Source: Deltaproteobacteria bacterium
Lineage (GTDB): Bacteria; Desulfobacterota; SM23-61
Assembly: GCA_026388915.1 (NCBI GenBank)
Contig: JAPLIW010000679.1
Span: forward strand, 1 to 15,662
Length of the DNA: 15,662 nucleotides
Direction: 5' to 3'
Shown: one piece after another, positions 7,093 through 15,662 of the stretch
How positions within the stretch are numbered: the first letter of the stretch is position 1
Layout of the letters: each line of letters starts with the position of its first letter
Position numbers and translations under genes: made by a program
Notes under the pieces: model-generated
Told to the model about the DNA's origin: nothing
Database searches by the model: none
What the model saw: the letters and a program-made list of their open reading frames with translations, nothing else

Positions 7093-7821
7093 TCATGTCC
7101 CCCCAATAATGGTTCCAATCTTCTGGCCCAGCACCACTCGCTGGATGTTCCCCCGCTGGGTCAGGTTGAAGACGATGATGGGCAGGTGATTTTCCATGCA
7201 CAGGGAGATGGCCGTGGCATCCATGATTTTGAGGCCGAGGTTCAAGATCTCGATGTAGGAAAGCTTGGCGAACTTCTTGGCCTTCCGGTGGATCATCGGG
7301 TCGTGGTCATAGACCCCGTCCACCTTGGTGGCCTTAAGGATGACCTGAGACTTCACTTCCATGGCCCGGAGGGCGGCCGCGGTGTCGGTGGTGAAAAAGG
7401 GATTGCCCGTGCCCCCGGCAAAAATCACCACCCGGCCCTTCTCCAGGTGCCGGACGGCCCGGCGGCGGATATAGGGCTCGGCGACCCGGTTCATCTCGAT
7501 CGCCGACATGACCCGGGTGAAGATGCCCATCTTCTCCAGCGCATCCTGGAGGGCCAGGCTGTTGATCACCGTGGCCAGCATCCCCATGTGGTCGGCGGAG
7601 GTCCGGTCCATTCCCTCGGCGCTGGCCGCGACGCCCCGGTAGATGTTGCCGCCGCCGATGACGATGGCCACTTCCACTCCCAGGGCTCTGACCTCTTTGA
7701 TTTCCTGCGCCACGATCTGGACCACGGCCGGATCGATGCCGTACTCCTGATTGCCCATCATGGCTTCGCCGCTGAGCTTCAGGAGGATCCGCTGGTAAGT
7801 CGGCTGGGCCGCAGCTTTCAA
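7093..7821 (-). CDS. pyrH: UMP kinase
   Basis: PyrH (242 residues) phosphorylates UMP to UDP with ATP; it is the bacterial hexameric enzyme of the amino-acid kinase fold, usually GTP-activated and UTP-inhibited. Motifs in order: LLKLSGEAMMG (residues about 13-23), IGGGNIYRG (about 55-63), DHMGMLAT (about 77-84), GTGNPFFTTD (about 137-146) and KATKVDGVYDHDP (about 164-176). All family landmarks are present. The start codon is TTG and overlaps the tsf stop as TTGA, so translation is probably coupled to tsf. The stop is immediately followed by the frr ATG. The order rpsB-tsf-pyrH-frr is among the best conserved in bacteria. Confidence 0.95.
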   Translation of the reverse strand: MKAAAQPTYQRILLKLSGEAMMGNQEYGIDPAVVQIVAQEIKEVRALGVEVAIVIGGGNIYRGVAASAEGMDRTSADHMGMLATVINSLALQDALEKMGIFTRVMSAIEMNRVAEPYIRRRAVRHLEKGRVVIFAGGTGNPFFTTDTAAALRAMEVKSQVILKATKVDGVYDHDPMIHRKAKKFAKLSYIEILNLGLKIMDATAISLCMENHLPIIVFNLTQRGNIQRVVLGQKIGTIIGGT

Positions 7822-8426
7822 CTCTTGGCGATCCCTTCTCCCACCTGGTAGCGGGTGAAACGGCGGATTTCGATCTTCTCCCCCAGTTTCCCGATCAATC
7901 CGTTCAACAGATCCTGGATGGTAATGTCCGGGTCCTTCACGAAGGCCTGCTCCAGAAGGCAGACCTCGCTGTAGAACTTCTCCAGTTTTCCCTCTACGAT
8001 TTTTTCCATGATCTTTTCGGGCTTTTTGGCGTCGCGGGCCTGGGCCCGGTAAATCTCCTTTTCCCGCTCGAGGACATCGGCCGTGACCTCCTCCCTCCGG
8101 ACGTAGGAGGGATTGCTGGCGGCGATGTGCATGGCGACATCTTTGGCAAAGGCCTGGAAATCGTCCGTCTTGGCCACGAAGTCCGTTTCGCAGTTGACTT
8201 CCACCATCACCCCGATCTTCCCGCCGGCATGGATGTAGGATCCGACCCTTCCTTCCGAGGCCACCCGGCCGGCCCGCTTGGCGGCCGTGGCCAGCCCCTT
8301 CTGTCGCAGGTAATCCAAAGCCTTCTGAAAGTCCCCGGCCGTCTCGGCCAGGGCCTTCTTGCAGTCCATCATTCCGGCCCCGGTCTTTTCCCGGAGTTCT
8401 TTAACCATGTTGGCTGATACTTCCAC
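7818..8426 (-). CDS. tsf: Elongation factor Ts (short form)
   Basis: EF-Ts (202 residues) is the nucleotide exchange factor that regenerates EF-Tu-GTP. The N-terminal UBA-like domain reads VKELREKTGAGMMDCKKAL, followed by the Tu-contacting TDFVAKTDDF motif at about residues 80-89. It is shorter than the 283-residue E. coli protein and resembles the roughly 200-residue forms, with a single, reduced C-terminal core. The start is GTG at 8424-8426: AAGGAGGGGG sits a normal distance upstream, whereas the in-frame ATG six codons later lacks one. It follows rpsB by 14 bases and overlaps pyrH by four. Confidence 0.95.
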   Translation of the reverse strand: MEVSANMVKELREKTGAGMMDCKKALAETAGDFQKALDYLRQKGLATAAKRAGRVASEGRVGSYIHAGGKIGVMVEVNCETDFVAKTDDFQAFAKDVAMHIAASNPSYVRREEVTADVLEREKEIYRAQARDAKKPEKIMEKIVEGKLEKFYSEVCLLEQAFVKDPDITIQDLLNGLIGKLGEKIEIRRFTRYQVGEGIAKS

Positions 8427-8440
8427 GAGATACCCCCTCC

Positions 8441-9244
8441 TTATTCTTTAGCTTCTTCGCTTTCGCCTTTTTCTTTACCCGCTTCCGGCTCCGCCGCCTT
8501 GACCTCCGGGGGAGCTCCTTCCGCCGCCGCCGCGGCTCCTTCGGCCGAGAGCTGGGCCTCGCGGAGCTGCTTGCCCTCCAGACAGGCATCGGCAACCTTG
8601 GAGGAGATCAGCCGGATGGCCCGGATGGCGTCGTCATTGCCGGGGATGATGTAGTCGATCTCATCGGGGTCGCAGTTGGTATCCACGATGGCCACGATGG
8701 GAATCCCCAGTTTGCGGGCCTCATGCACGGCAATCCTTTCTTTCCGCGGGTCCACGATGAAGATCCCGTTGGGCAGCTTGCCGATTTCCTTGATTCCCCC
8801 CAGGGTCCTCTCCATCTTGGCCCGCAGCTTGTCCATCTGGAGGACTTCCTTTTTGGGAAGGGCCTCCACGGTCCCGTCCTCCTTCATGGCATCGAGTTTT
8901 TTCAGATGGTCGATGTTTTTCTTGATGGTCCGGAAATTGGTCAGCGTCCCGCCGAGCCATCTCTGGTTGACGTAGAACATTCCGGCCCGGGAGGCTTCCT
9001 CCAGGATGGAATCCTGGGCCTGTTTCTTTGTTCCCACGAAGAGGATCGTGCCCCCCTTGGCGCTCGTCTCGACCACGAACTTGTAGGCTTCCTTGAAGAG
9101 CCGGACGGTCTTCTGGAGGTCGATGATGTAGATCCCGTTCCGGGAACCGAAGATGTACTCCTTCATCTTGGGGTTCCATCGCTTGGTCTGATGACCGAAA
9201 TGAACCCCGGCTTCCAGCAATTGCTTCATGGTGACGGTGGACAT
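8441..9244 (-). CDS. rpsB: 30S ribosomal protein S2
   Basis: S2 (267 residues) is a late-assembling small-subunit protein. MKQLLEAGVHFGHQTKRWNP (residues 6-25) is the classic family start, followed by the typical IYIIDLQKT (38-46), QRWLGGTLTNF and the PDxxxxVDPR-like region (GIFIVDPRKE). Residues from about 223 form an alanine- and glutamate-rich tail, low in complexity and likely disordered, longer than in E. coli S2 but common in this group. The ATG has a strong AGGAGG eight bases upstream. This is the first gene of the long cluster and has its own candidate promoter and structured leader upstream; in E. coli S2 represses rpsB-tsf through its leader. Confidence 0.96.
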   Translation of the reverse strand: MSTVTMKQLLEAGVHFGHQTKRWNPKMKEYIFGSRNGIYIIDLQKTVRLFKEAYKFVVETSAKGGTILFVGTKKQAQDSILEEASRAGMFYVNQRWLGGTLTNFRTIKKNIDHLKKLDAMKEDGTVEALPKKEVLQMDKLRAKMERTLGGIKEIGKLPNGIFIVDPRKERIAVHEARKLGIPIVAIVDTNCDPDEIDYIIPGNDDAIRAIRLISSKVADACLEGKQLREAQLSAEGAAAAAEGAPPEVKAAEPEAGKEKGESEEAKE

Positions 9245-9270
9245 TGATTTTTCCTCCTGGGTTTTTCCTC

Positions 9271-9332
9271 CACCTCCCTTTTCCCGGCCATCGATCCGAA
9301 ACCGCCGGACACCCGGGGCCGGTCAAGAGGTG
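9271..9332 (-). promoter_or_regulatory. Structured leader of the rpsB message, candidate autoregulatory element
   Basis: In the roughly 100-base leader between the predicted transcription start and the rpsB Shine-Dalgarno, two nested perfect helices are possible: CACCTC/GAGGTG (9327-9332 with 9271-9276) and CCGGCC/GGCCGG (9317-9322 with 9284-9289), with an inner CCGG...CCGG mini-stem. The structure ends about 13 bases before the AGGAGG of rpsB. S2 binding to its own leader is established in E. coli; that this unrelated leader acts likewise is inference. Confidence 0.4.
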
Positions 9333-9353
9333 TGCGTGTTTTTGTAACTCTTT

Positions 9354-9381
9354 ATTCTACCAACCTTTTTCCCGATCGCAA
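9354..9381 (-). promoter_or_regulatory. Candidate sigma-70-type promoter of the rpsB cluster
   Basis: Read on the minus strand, TTGCGA (complement of 9376-9381) is followed after 16 bases by TAGAAT (complement of 9354-9359), 4/6 and 5/6 matches to consensus. Start near 9347 gives a leader of about 100 bases. It lies just below the argJ terminator-like hairpin, exactly where a new transcription unit should begin. Confidence 0.55.
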
Positions 9382-9384
9382 GCT

Positions 9385-9440
9385 GAAAAAAATAATTAAG
9401 TTCGGAGAAATTTAGTTCGCAGCAAGAGCCGCTCCGAACT
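9385..9440 (-). terminator. Terminator-like hairpin after argJ
   Basis: On the minus strand AGTTCGGAG (complement of 9432-9440) pairs perfectly with CTCCGAACT (complement of 9399-9407), followed by TAATTATTTTTTTC. The 24-base loop is long for an intrinsic terminator. A competing hairpin uses the same left arm with CGAACT (complement of 9414-9419), so the two folds exclude each other. It probably ends the secA-argJ message ahead of the rpsB promoter. Confidence 0.4.
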
Positions 9441-9465
9441 CCGCACGGCCTTACTCCGAACGGCT

Positions 9466-10671
9466 TCAGCTCCGGTACGAAGCATTGATCTTTACATAAT
9501 CAAAAGAAAAATCGGTGGTGAAGAGAAAAGCCCGTTTGGCCCCCCGGTGGAGGTCGAGGCGAACCGTGTATTCTCCTTTTTTCATGACCGCGGTCGCCGG
9601 CTCCTCTTTCTCCGGCCCTGCTCCCTGGCCCTTCCGAACCACCTGGACATCGTCGAAGAAAATATCCACCTTCTCCGCGTCGATGGGCGCCCCCGAATAC
9701 CCGGCGGCGCAGAGGATCCGGCCCCAGTTGGCGTCTTCCCCGAAGAAGGCTGTCTTGACCAACGGAGAATTGGCCACCGCCCGGGCCACCTTTTCCGCCT
9801 CGGGAGCCGTGCGGGCCCTTTCCACCAGAATCCGGACCACTTTGGTCACCCCCTCTCCGTCGGCCACCGTCTTTTTGGCCAGCGCCAAAAGAAGGTCGTG
9901 GAGGAGGACGGAAAACTTCCTGAAGCCGGGGGTGGCGGGTTGGATCCGACCGTTCCCGGCCCGCCCGTTGGCCAGGATCAAGAGGGTATCATTGGTGCTC
10001 GTGTCCCCGTCCACGGTGATCCGGTTGAAGGACCCCTGGACTCCTTCCTTCAAGGCTTTCCGCAGGGCCCCGGAAGAAATGGCGGCGTCCGTCAGGACAA
10101 AGACCAGGAGGGTCGCCATTTTGGGGGAGATCATCCCGGCCCCCTTGGCGATGCCCGCCAGGGTGACTTCTTTCCCGTTTACCCGGTCCCGCACAAGGGC
10201 CGCCTTGGGCTTGGTGTCCGTGGTCATAATGGCCAGGGCGGCATCGGCCAGGCCCTCGGAGGAAAGGGAAGCCACCAGCGAGGGGATACTCTTCTCCATA
10301 ACTTCCAGGGGCAGGACCTTTCCGATGACCCCGGTGGAAGCCAGAAGAACATCCCGGGGATCGATCTTCAGGGAAGAGGCGATCCGACGAGAGAGGCGCT
10401 GGCCGTCGAAAATTCCCTTTTTGCCGGTGCAGGCATTGGCGCAACCGGAATTGACCAGAATGGCCCGTCCCTTCCCGGATTTCACCCGCTCTCGGGAAAG
10501 GAGTACCGGAGCCGCCTTCACCCGGTTCGTGGTAAAGACCCCGGCGGCTGCCGCCGGGACCTCGGAATAGAGAAGGGCGAGATCCTTGGCCTCGGTTTTC
10601 TTGATGCCCGCGGCCAGGCCCGCGGCAAGAAAGCCGGGGACGCGGAAATCGGGGGGGATGTGCTCGGTCAT
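9466..10671 (-). CDS. argJ: Ornithine acetyltransferase / N-acetylglutamate synthase ArgJ
   Basis: ArgJ (401 residues) moves the acetyl group from N-acetylornithine to glutamate, closing the cyclic arginine pathway; many members also use acetyl-CoA. It is an Ntn hydrolase that cuts itself into two chains. The cleavage site is seen in GMISPKMATLLVF, with nucleophile T187 directly after Ala. Other landmarks are LVNSGCANACTG (72-83), STGVIGKVLP (112-121) and the C-terminal GEDANWGRILCAAGYSG. Whether it is bifunctional cannot be read from sequence alone. AAGGAG five bases before the ATG supports the start. It sits between secA and rpsB, an amino-acid gene in a translation and secretion cluster; argJ beside secA is also seen in other deltaproteobacteria. 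The 221-base gap to rpsB holds the terminator, promoter and leader listed separately. Confidence 0.95.
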   Translation of the reverse strand: MTEHIPPDFRVPGFLAAGLAAGIKKTEAKDLALLYSEVPAAAAGVFTTNRVKAAPVLLSRERVKSGKGRAILVNSGCANACTGKKGIFDGQRLSRRIASSLKIDPRDVLLASTGVIGKVLPLEVMEKSIPSLVASLSSEGLADAALAIMTTDTKPKAALVRDRVNGKEVTLAGIAKGAGMISPKMATLLVFVLTDAAISSGALRKALKEGVQGSFNRITVDGDTSTNDTLLILANGRAGNGRIQPATPGFRKFSVLLHDLLLALAKKTVADGEGVTKVVRILVERARTAPEAEKVARAVANSPLVKTAFFGEDANWGRILCAAGYSGAPIDAEKVDIFFDDVQVVRKGQGAGPEKEEPATAVMKKGEYTVRLDLHRGAKRAFLFTTDFSFDYVKINASYRS

Positions 10672-10692
10672 GACAACTCCTTAACGGCGCAA

Positions 10693-10770
10693 GGAGCATA
10701 GAGCAGAGAGCCTAGAGTAAAAAAATTCTTTGTCTCTTTGCTCTCCGCTCTTTGCTCCCTGCTCTCTGCT
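10693..10770. repeat. Purine/pyrimidine-biased inverted repeat between secA and argJ
   Basis: AGCAGAGAGC (10702-10711) and GCTCTCTGCT (10761-10770) are perfect inverses; GGAGCA (10693-10698) and TGCTCC (10753-10758) are a second pair, not nested with the first. The right half is a run of varied GCTCTCYGCTC units. On the minus strand a T-run (TTTTTTT, complement of 10721-10727) lies inside the loop rather than after the stem, so it is not a standard terminator. The repeat ends just before the argJ Shine-Dalgarno, which is retained. Confidence 0.6.
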
Positions 10771-10774
10771 GCTT

Positions 10775-13747
<2,973 letters not shown>

Positions 13748-13813
13748 AATTCTATTTTTCACCACAGAGGCACAGAGGACACAGAGAAAAAAACAGGAAA
13801 ATTGGAATGATGG

Positions 13814-13842
13814 AATATTGATGAACTCGTAAAAAGTCGCAA
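13814..13842 (-). promoter_or_regulatory. Promoter-like sequence in the repeat element, facing secA
   Basis: On the minus strand TTGCGA (complement of 13837-13842) and AATATT (13814-13819) are 17 bases apart and point out of the element towards secA, predicting a start near 13807 and a leader of about 60 bases. Each box matches consensus at 4 of 6. No better promoter was seen between the M23 terminator and secA. The same boxes occur in copy 2 (15426-15431 and 15403-15408). Confidence 0.3.
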
Positions 13843-13958
13843 TTCCATAGAATTCGTCATTCCGGCGAAAGCCGGAATCCAGTTATTTCAAGATGTTCTG
13901 GACCCCGGCTTTCGCCGGGGTGACGGCCCAAGGGACTTTTTACGAGACCATCAATATT
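13814..13958. mobile_element. 145-bp terminal-inverted-repeat element, copy 1 (MITE-like)
   Basis: The ends form a 25-bp inverted repeat with 23 matches, starting AATATTGATG. Inside are two hairpins, CCGGCGAAAGCCGG (13862-13875) and CCGGCTTTCGCCGG (13905-13918), which are also complements of each other, so the whole unit can fold as one long stem or as two local ones. A second copy at 15403-15547 matches 139 of 145 bases. It encodes nothing. Small size, inverted ends and identical length suggest a non-autonomous element; no transposase is in the window. AATATT at both ends is itself palindromic, so a target duplication cannot be told from the ends. Confidence 0.75.
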
Positions 13959-14070
13959 AGAATGTTGGGAAAACCATTTTCTTTGTCCACCATTCCATTA
14001 TTCCATTTCTTTTTGTCTCTTTAATCTCCGTATCCTCTGTGCCTCTGTGGTGAATCGATAAAAAATAAAC

Positions 14071-14105
14071 AAAAACCCCGATAAAGCGGGAAACCCTTAT
14101 CGGGG
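14071..14105 (-). terminator. Intrinsic terminator of the M23 peptidase gene
   Basis: On the minus strand CCCCGATAA (complement of 14097-14105) pairs with TTATCGGGG (complement of 14076-14084) around a 12-base loop, followed directly by TTTTTG and a further T-rich stretch. It is a standard rho-independent terminator about 56 bases after the M23 stop codon, so secA needs its own promoter. Confidence 0.85.
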
Positions 14106-14161
14106 TCAGAAAACAACCCAGGGTTAAAATATCATATTTTTAGGGTGCGGAAAAGGGAAAT

Positions 14162-15142
14162 TTACAGGGTTTGGGTGAGGTAGGAAAAAGGATTGACCGG
14201 CCTGCCGTACATCCTCACTTCATAATGGAGGTGGGGGCCGGTGGTATAGCCCGAAGTGCCCACGGTTCCCAGGATCTTGCCGGCATGGACTCTATCCCCG
14301 GGTTTGACATGAATATCATTGAGGTGGCCGTACATCGTGGTGTAACCGTGGCCATGGTCGATGCATACCAGACGGCCATACTCCGCTTCCCTGCTGGCAA
14401 TGATGACTACTCCGTCCGCGGTCGCCGCAATCGGGGTTCCCGTGGGTGCTGCAATATCGATTCCCATGTGGGGCCTTGTTCCTCCGGAGGATGAGCTGAA
14501 GCGGGTTTCCCCGAAAGCCGAGCTAATCCGGCCGAGGACCGGCCAGAGGGAAGGCATCGAAAGGAGGACGGATTTTTGAGCATGCAAAAAATCTTTTAGT
14601 TCTTTCAGGGTCTGTTCTCTCTGAAAGGCTTCTTTGGAGAGCTCCATGAGATCCAGATGGAGCCGGCTGACCAGCTTGGGCCGCTCTTTTTCCAGGATGG
14701 AGACTTCTTCTCCCCGGATGGGCGAGGAGTGCTGCATGGGTTCCGAAGGTCCGGATGCTCTTGAGGATTTATCCGGCAGACTGGGGGGAGGGGAAAGCTT
14801 ATTTACCTTTTTTTCTTTTTTCAATTCCTGTACTTCCTTCAGGTCCTTCTTAACCTGTTCTTCCACCAGCTTAAGCCGGGTCAACTGCTCCTCCAGGAGA
14901 GTGATCTTTTCCAGGAAGGATTGAATTTCGGCTTGTTGGAAGGTCAGTTCGCTGCGAAGTGCTTTCAGATCAAAGACTTTTTTCTGGTAGGAGACATAAT
15001 CGTAAAAAAGGTACCCGGAGAAAATAAGGAGAAGTACCAGACCCGCGGCCCCCACCTTGAGGGTCAGGGGTGAAAAAATAAACTTCTTGACCCTGGCAGC
15101 CTGCTGGGAAAAAACCAGAACGGTGTAATGTTTTCTGCCCAA
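14162..15142 (-). CDS. Membrane-anchored M23 (LytM/DipM-type) metallopeptidase with coiled coil
   Basis: A 326-residue envelope protein. A short basic N-terminus leads to one membrane helix (about 28-50), then a coiled coil rich in Leu, Glu and Lys (about 54-112), a Pro/Ser-rich linker (about 115-145), a second helical part and a C-terminal M23 domain (about 205-326). The zinc-site residues are all present: H225 and D229 in HMGID, H272 in YGHL, and H304/H306 in HLH. M23 peptidases cut peptide cross-bridges in peptidoglycan, and coiled-coil members may instead act as activators; intact residues favour an active enzyme. The start is TTG at 15140-15142, backed by TTGGAG eight bases upstream. It has its own promoter and terminator, and precedes secA as in related genomes. 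Substrate and exact symbol are not determinable. Confidence 0.9.
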   Translation of the reverse strand: MGRKHYTVLVFSQQAARVKKFIFSPLTLKVGAAGLVLLLIFSGYLFYDYVSYQKKVFDLKALRSELTFQQAEIQSFLEKITLLEEQLTRLKLVEEQVKKDLKEVQELKKEKKVNKLSPPPSLPDKSSRASGPSEPMQHSSPIRGEEVSILEKERPKLVSRLHLDLMELSKEAFQREQTLKELKDFLHAQKSVLLSMPSLWPVLGRISSAFGETRFSSSSGGTRPHMGIDIAAPTGTPIAATADGVVIIASREAEYGRLVCIDHGHGYTTMYGHLNDIHVKPGDRVHAGKILGTVGTSGYTTGPHLHYEVRMYGRPVNPFSYLTQTL

Positions 15143-15256
15143 ACCTAAACTCCAATAGCTCGACGGGATTCCGCACGGAGGCTTTCACAGGGACAACTTT
15201 TCGATTCCGGACTTAAAAACAACCACCGTTTACACTGTGCCCCATTGAGGGATCCA

Positions 15257-15284
15257 TTTATCATAGGCAAGCAATCCTTGTCAA
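15257..15284 (-). promoter_or_regulatory. Candidate promoter of the M23 peptidase gene
   Basis: On the minus strand a perfect TTGACA (complement of 15279-15284) is followed after 16 bases by GATAAA (complement of 15257-15262, 4/6). Directly upstream lies a T8-A8 type tract (about 15287-15304) that could serve as an UP element or bend the DNA. The start near 15250 gives a leader of about 108 bases. The rest of 15143-15402 shows no gene. Confidence 0.6.
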
Positions 15285-15402
15285 GCCTTTTTTTTAAAAA
15301 AAAATTATAAGTATATGGAATTATTATGTTCTAGATTTTTTACGCAACTATGGGCAGGGAAATTGGTTTCAAAGGCCGCGCTCTCACCCCGTTCGCTTCC
15401 CC

Positions 15403-15547
15403 AATATTGATGAACTCGTAAAAAGTCGCAATTCCATAGAATTCGTCATTCCGGCGAAAGCCGGAATCCAGTTATTTCAAGATGTTCTGGACCCCGGCTT
15501 TCGCCGGGGTGACGCTTTAAGAGACTTTTTACGAGATCATCAATATT
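15403..15547. mobile_element. 145-bp terminal-inverted-repeat element, copy 2 (MITE-like)
   Basis: Same length and orientation as the copy at 13814-13958. The first 112 bases are identical; the six differences lie at the positions matching 13926-13929, 13933 and 13948. Both copies are followed by AG, while the left flanks differ. It lies upstream of the M23 promoter. The remaining 15548-15662 holds only small hairpins (GGCG/CGCC at 15552-15564 and CCCGG/CCGGG at 15590-15607) and no gene I can support. Confidence 0.75.
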
Positions 15548-15662
15548 AGCTGGCGGTAAACGCCTGACCTCCTGTTGGGTCTTTCCTCCCCCGGCTTCCA
15601 ATCCGGGCAGAAAACTTGCTTCAGGAAGTGGCTACCCTCTTTTTACACCTCAAGAAGTACGG

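Larger units (their letters stand above)
13758..14054. repeat. Outer palindromic repeat interrupted by the 145-bp element
   Basis: A perfect 22-bp inverted repeat frames the secA upstream gap: 13758-13779 (starts TTCACCACAGAGGC) and 14033-14054 (ends GCCTCTGTGGTGAA). Just inside, 13803-13816 (TGGAATGATGGAAT) matches the inverse of 13992-14005 at 13 of 14 positions. The simplest reading is a palindromic repeat unit of about 150 bases into which the 145-bp element at 13814-13958 was inserted near its centre. No gene lies in 13748-14161; the rest is the M23 terminator and an AAAATAT/ATATTTT palindrome at 14126-14140. Confidence 0.7.

Noticed and set aside
13814..15547. The repeated units as a CRISPR array
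   Set aside because: Two copies of 145 bp separated by a gene; no short regular repeats and spacers and no cas genes.
15588..15608. CCCGG...CCGGG with TTCCAAT loop as the T-arm of a tRNA
   Set aside because: The loop is eight bases and not TTCRANY, and no matching acceptor, D or anticodon arms are present.

Overview
The window is a GC-rich bacterial chromosome segment. It carries the conserved secA / ribosomal protein S2 / isoprenoid-lipid gene cluster, almost all on the minus strand. Reading in the minus direction the order is: M23 peptidase, secA, argJ, rpsB, tsf, pyrH, frr (broken), uppS, cdsA, dxr, rseP, tsaB. One plus-strand PAS histidine kinase sits at the left edge and converges on tsaB. 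The gene order and protein types (short EF-Ts, argJ beside secA, a soluble NtrB-like kinase) fit a member of the former Deltaproteobacteria (Desulfobacterota). The many intergenic palindromic repeats fit an uncultured lineage of that kind. The lineage is inference; no rRNA is present.

Regions: 1-594 is non-coding, with palindromic repeats and a candidate kinase promoter. 595-1713 is the kinase. 1727-9244 is the rpsB-to-tsaB transcription unit, with 4-base gene overlaps or very short gaps, broken by two repeat-filled gaps (4703-4849 and 6402-6670). 9245-9465 holds a structured rpsB leader, a promoter and a terminator-like hairpin. 9466-10671 is argJ and 10775-13747 is secA. 13748-14161 is a nest of repeats plus the M23 terminator. 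14162-15142 is the M23 protein and 15143-15662 is its promoter region plus a second copy of a 145-bp repeat.

How the genes work together: S2 and EF-Ts serve translation, UMP kinase feeds pyrimidine nucleotides, and ribosome recycling factor should end each translation round. UppS, CdsA and Dxr make undecaprenyl diphosphate, CDP-diacylglycerol and the isoprenoid precursor MEP. RseP is the intramembrane protease of the envelope stress response, SecA drives export, the M23 protein acts on the cell wall and TsaB takes part in tRNA t6A synthesis. It is a growth and envelope housekeeping cluster.

I see no new multi-gene system. The points worth checking are: (1) frr, normally essential, lacks about 142 bases in its middle and is frameshifted; (2) uppS, dxr and secA each start 8-11 bases from the edge of a palindromic repeat, lack a clear Shine-Dalgarno sequence and share TTATG at the start; (3) a 145-bp terminal-inverted-repeat element occurs twice around the M23 gene, both copies upstream of minus-strand genes and carrying a promoter-like sequence facing them; (4) a foldable rpsB leader; (5) a 16-bp perfect palindrome upstream of the kinase.
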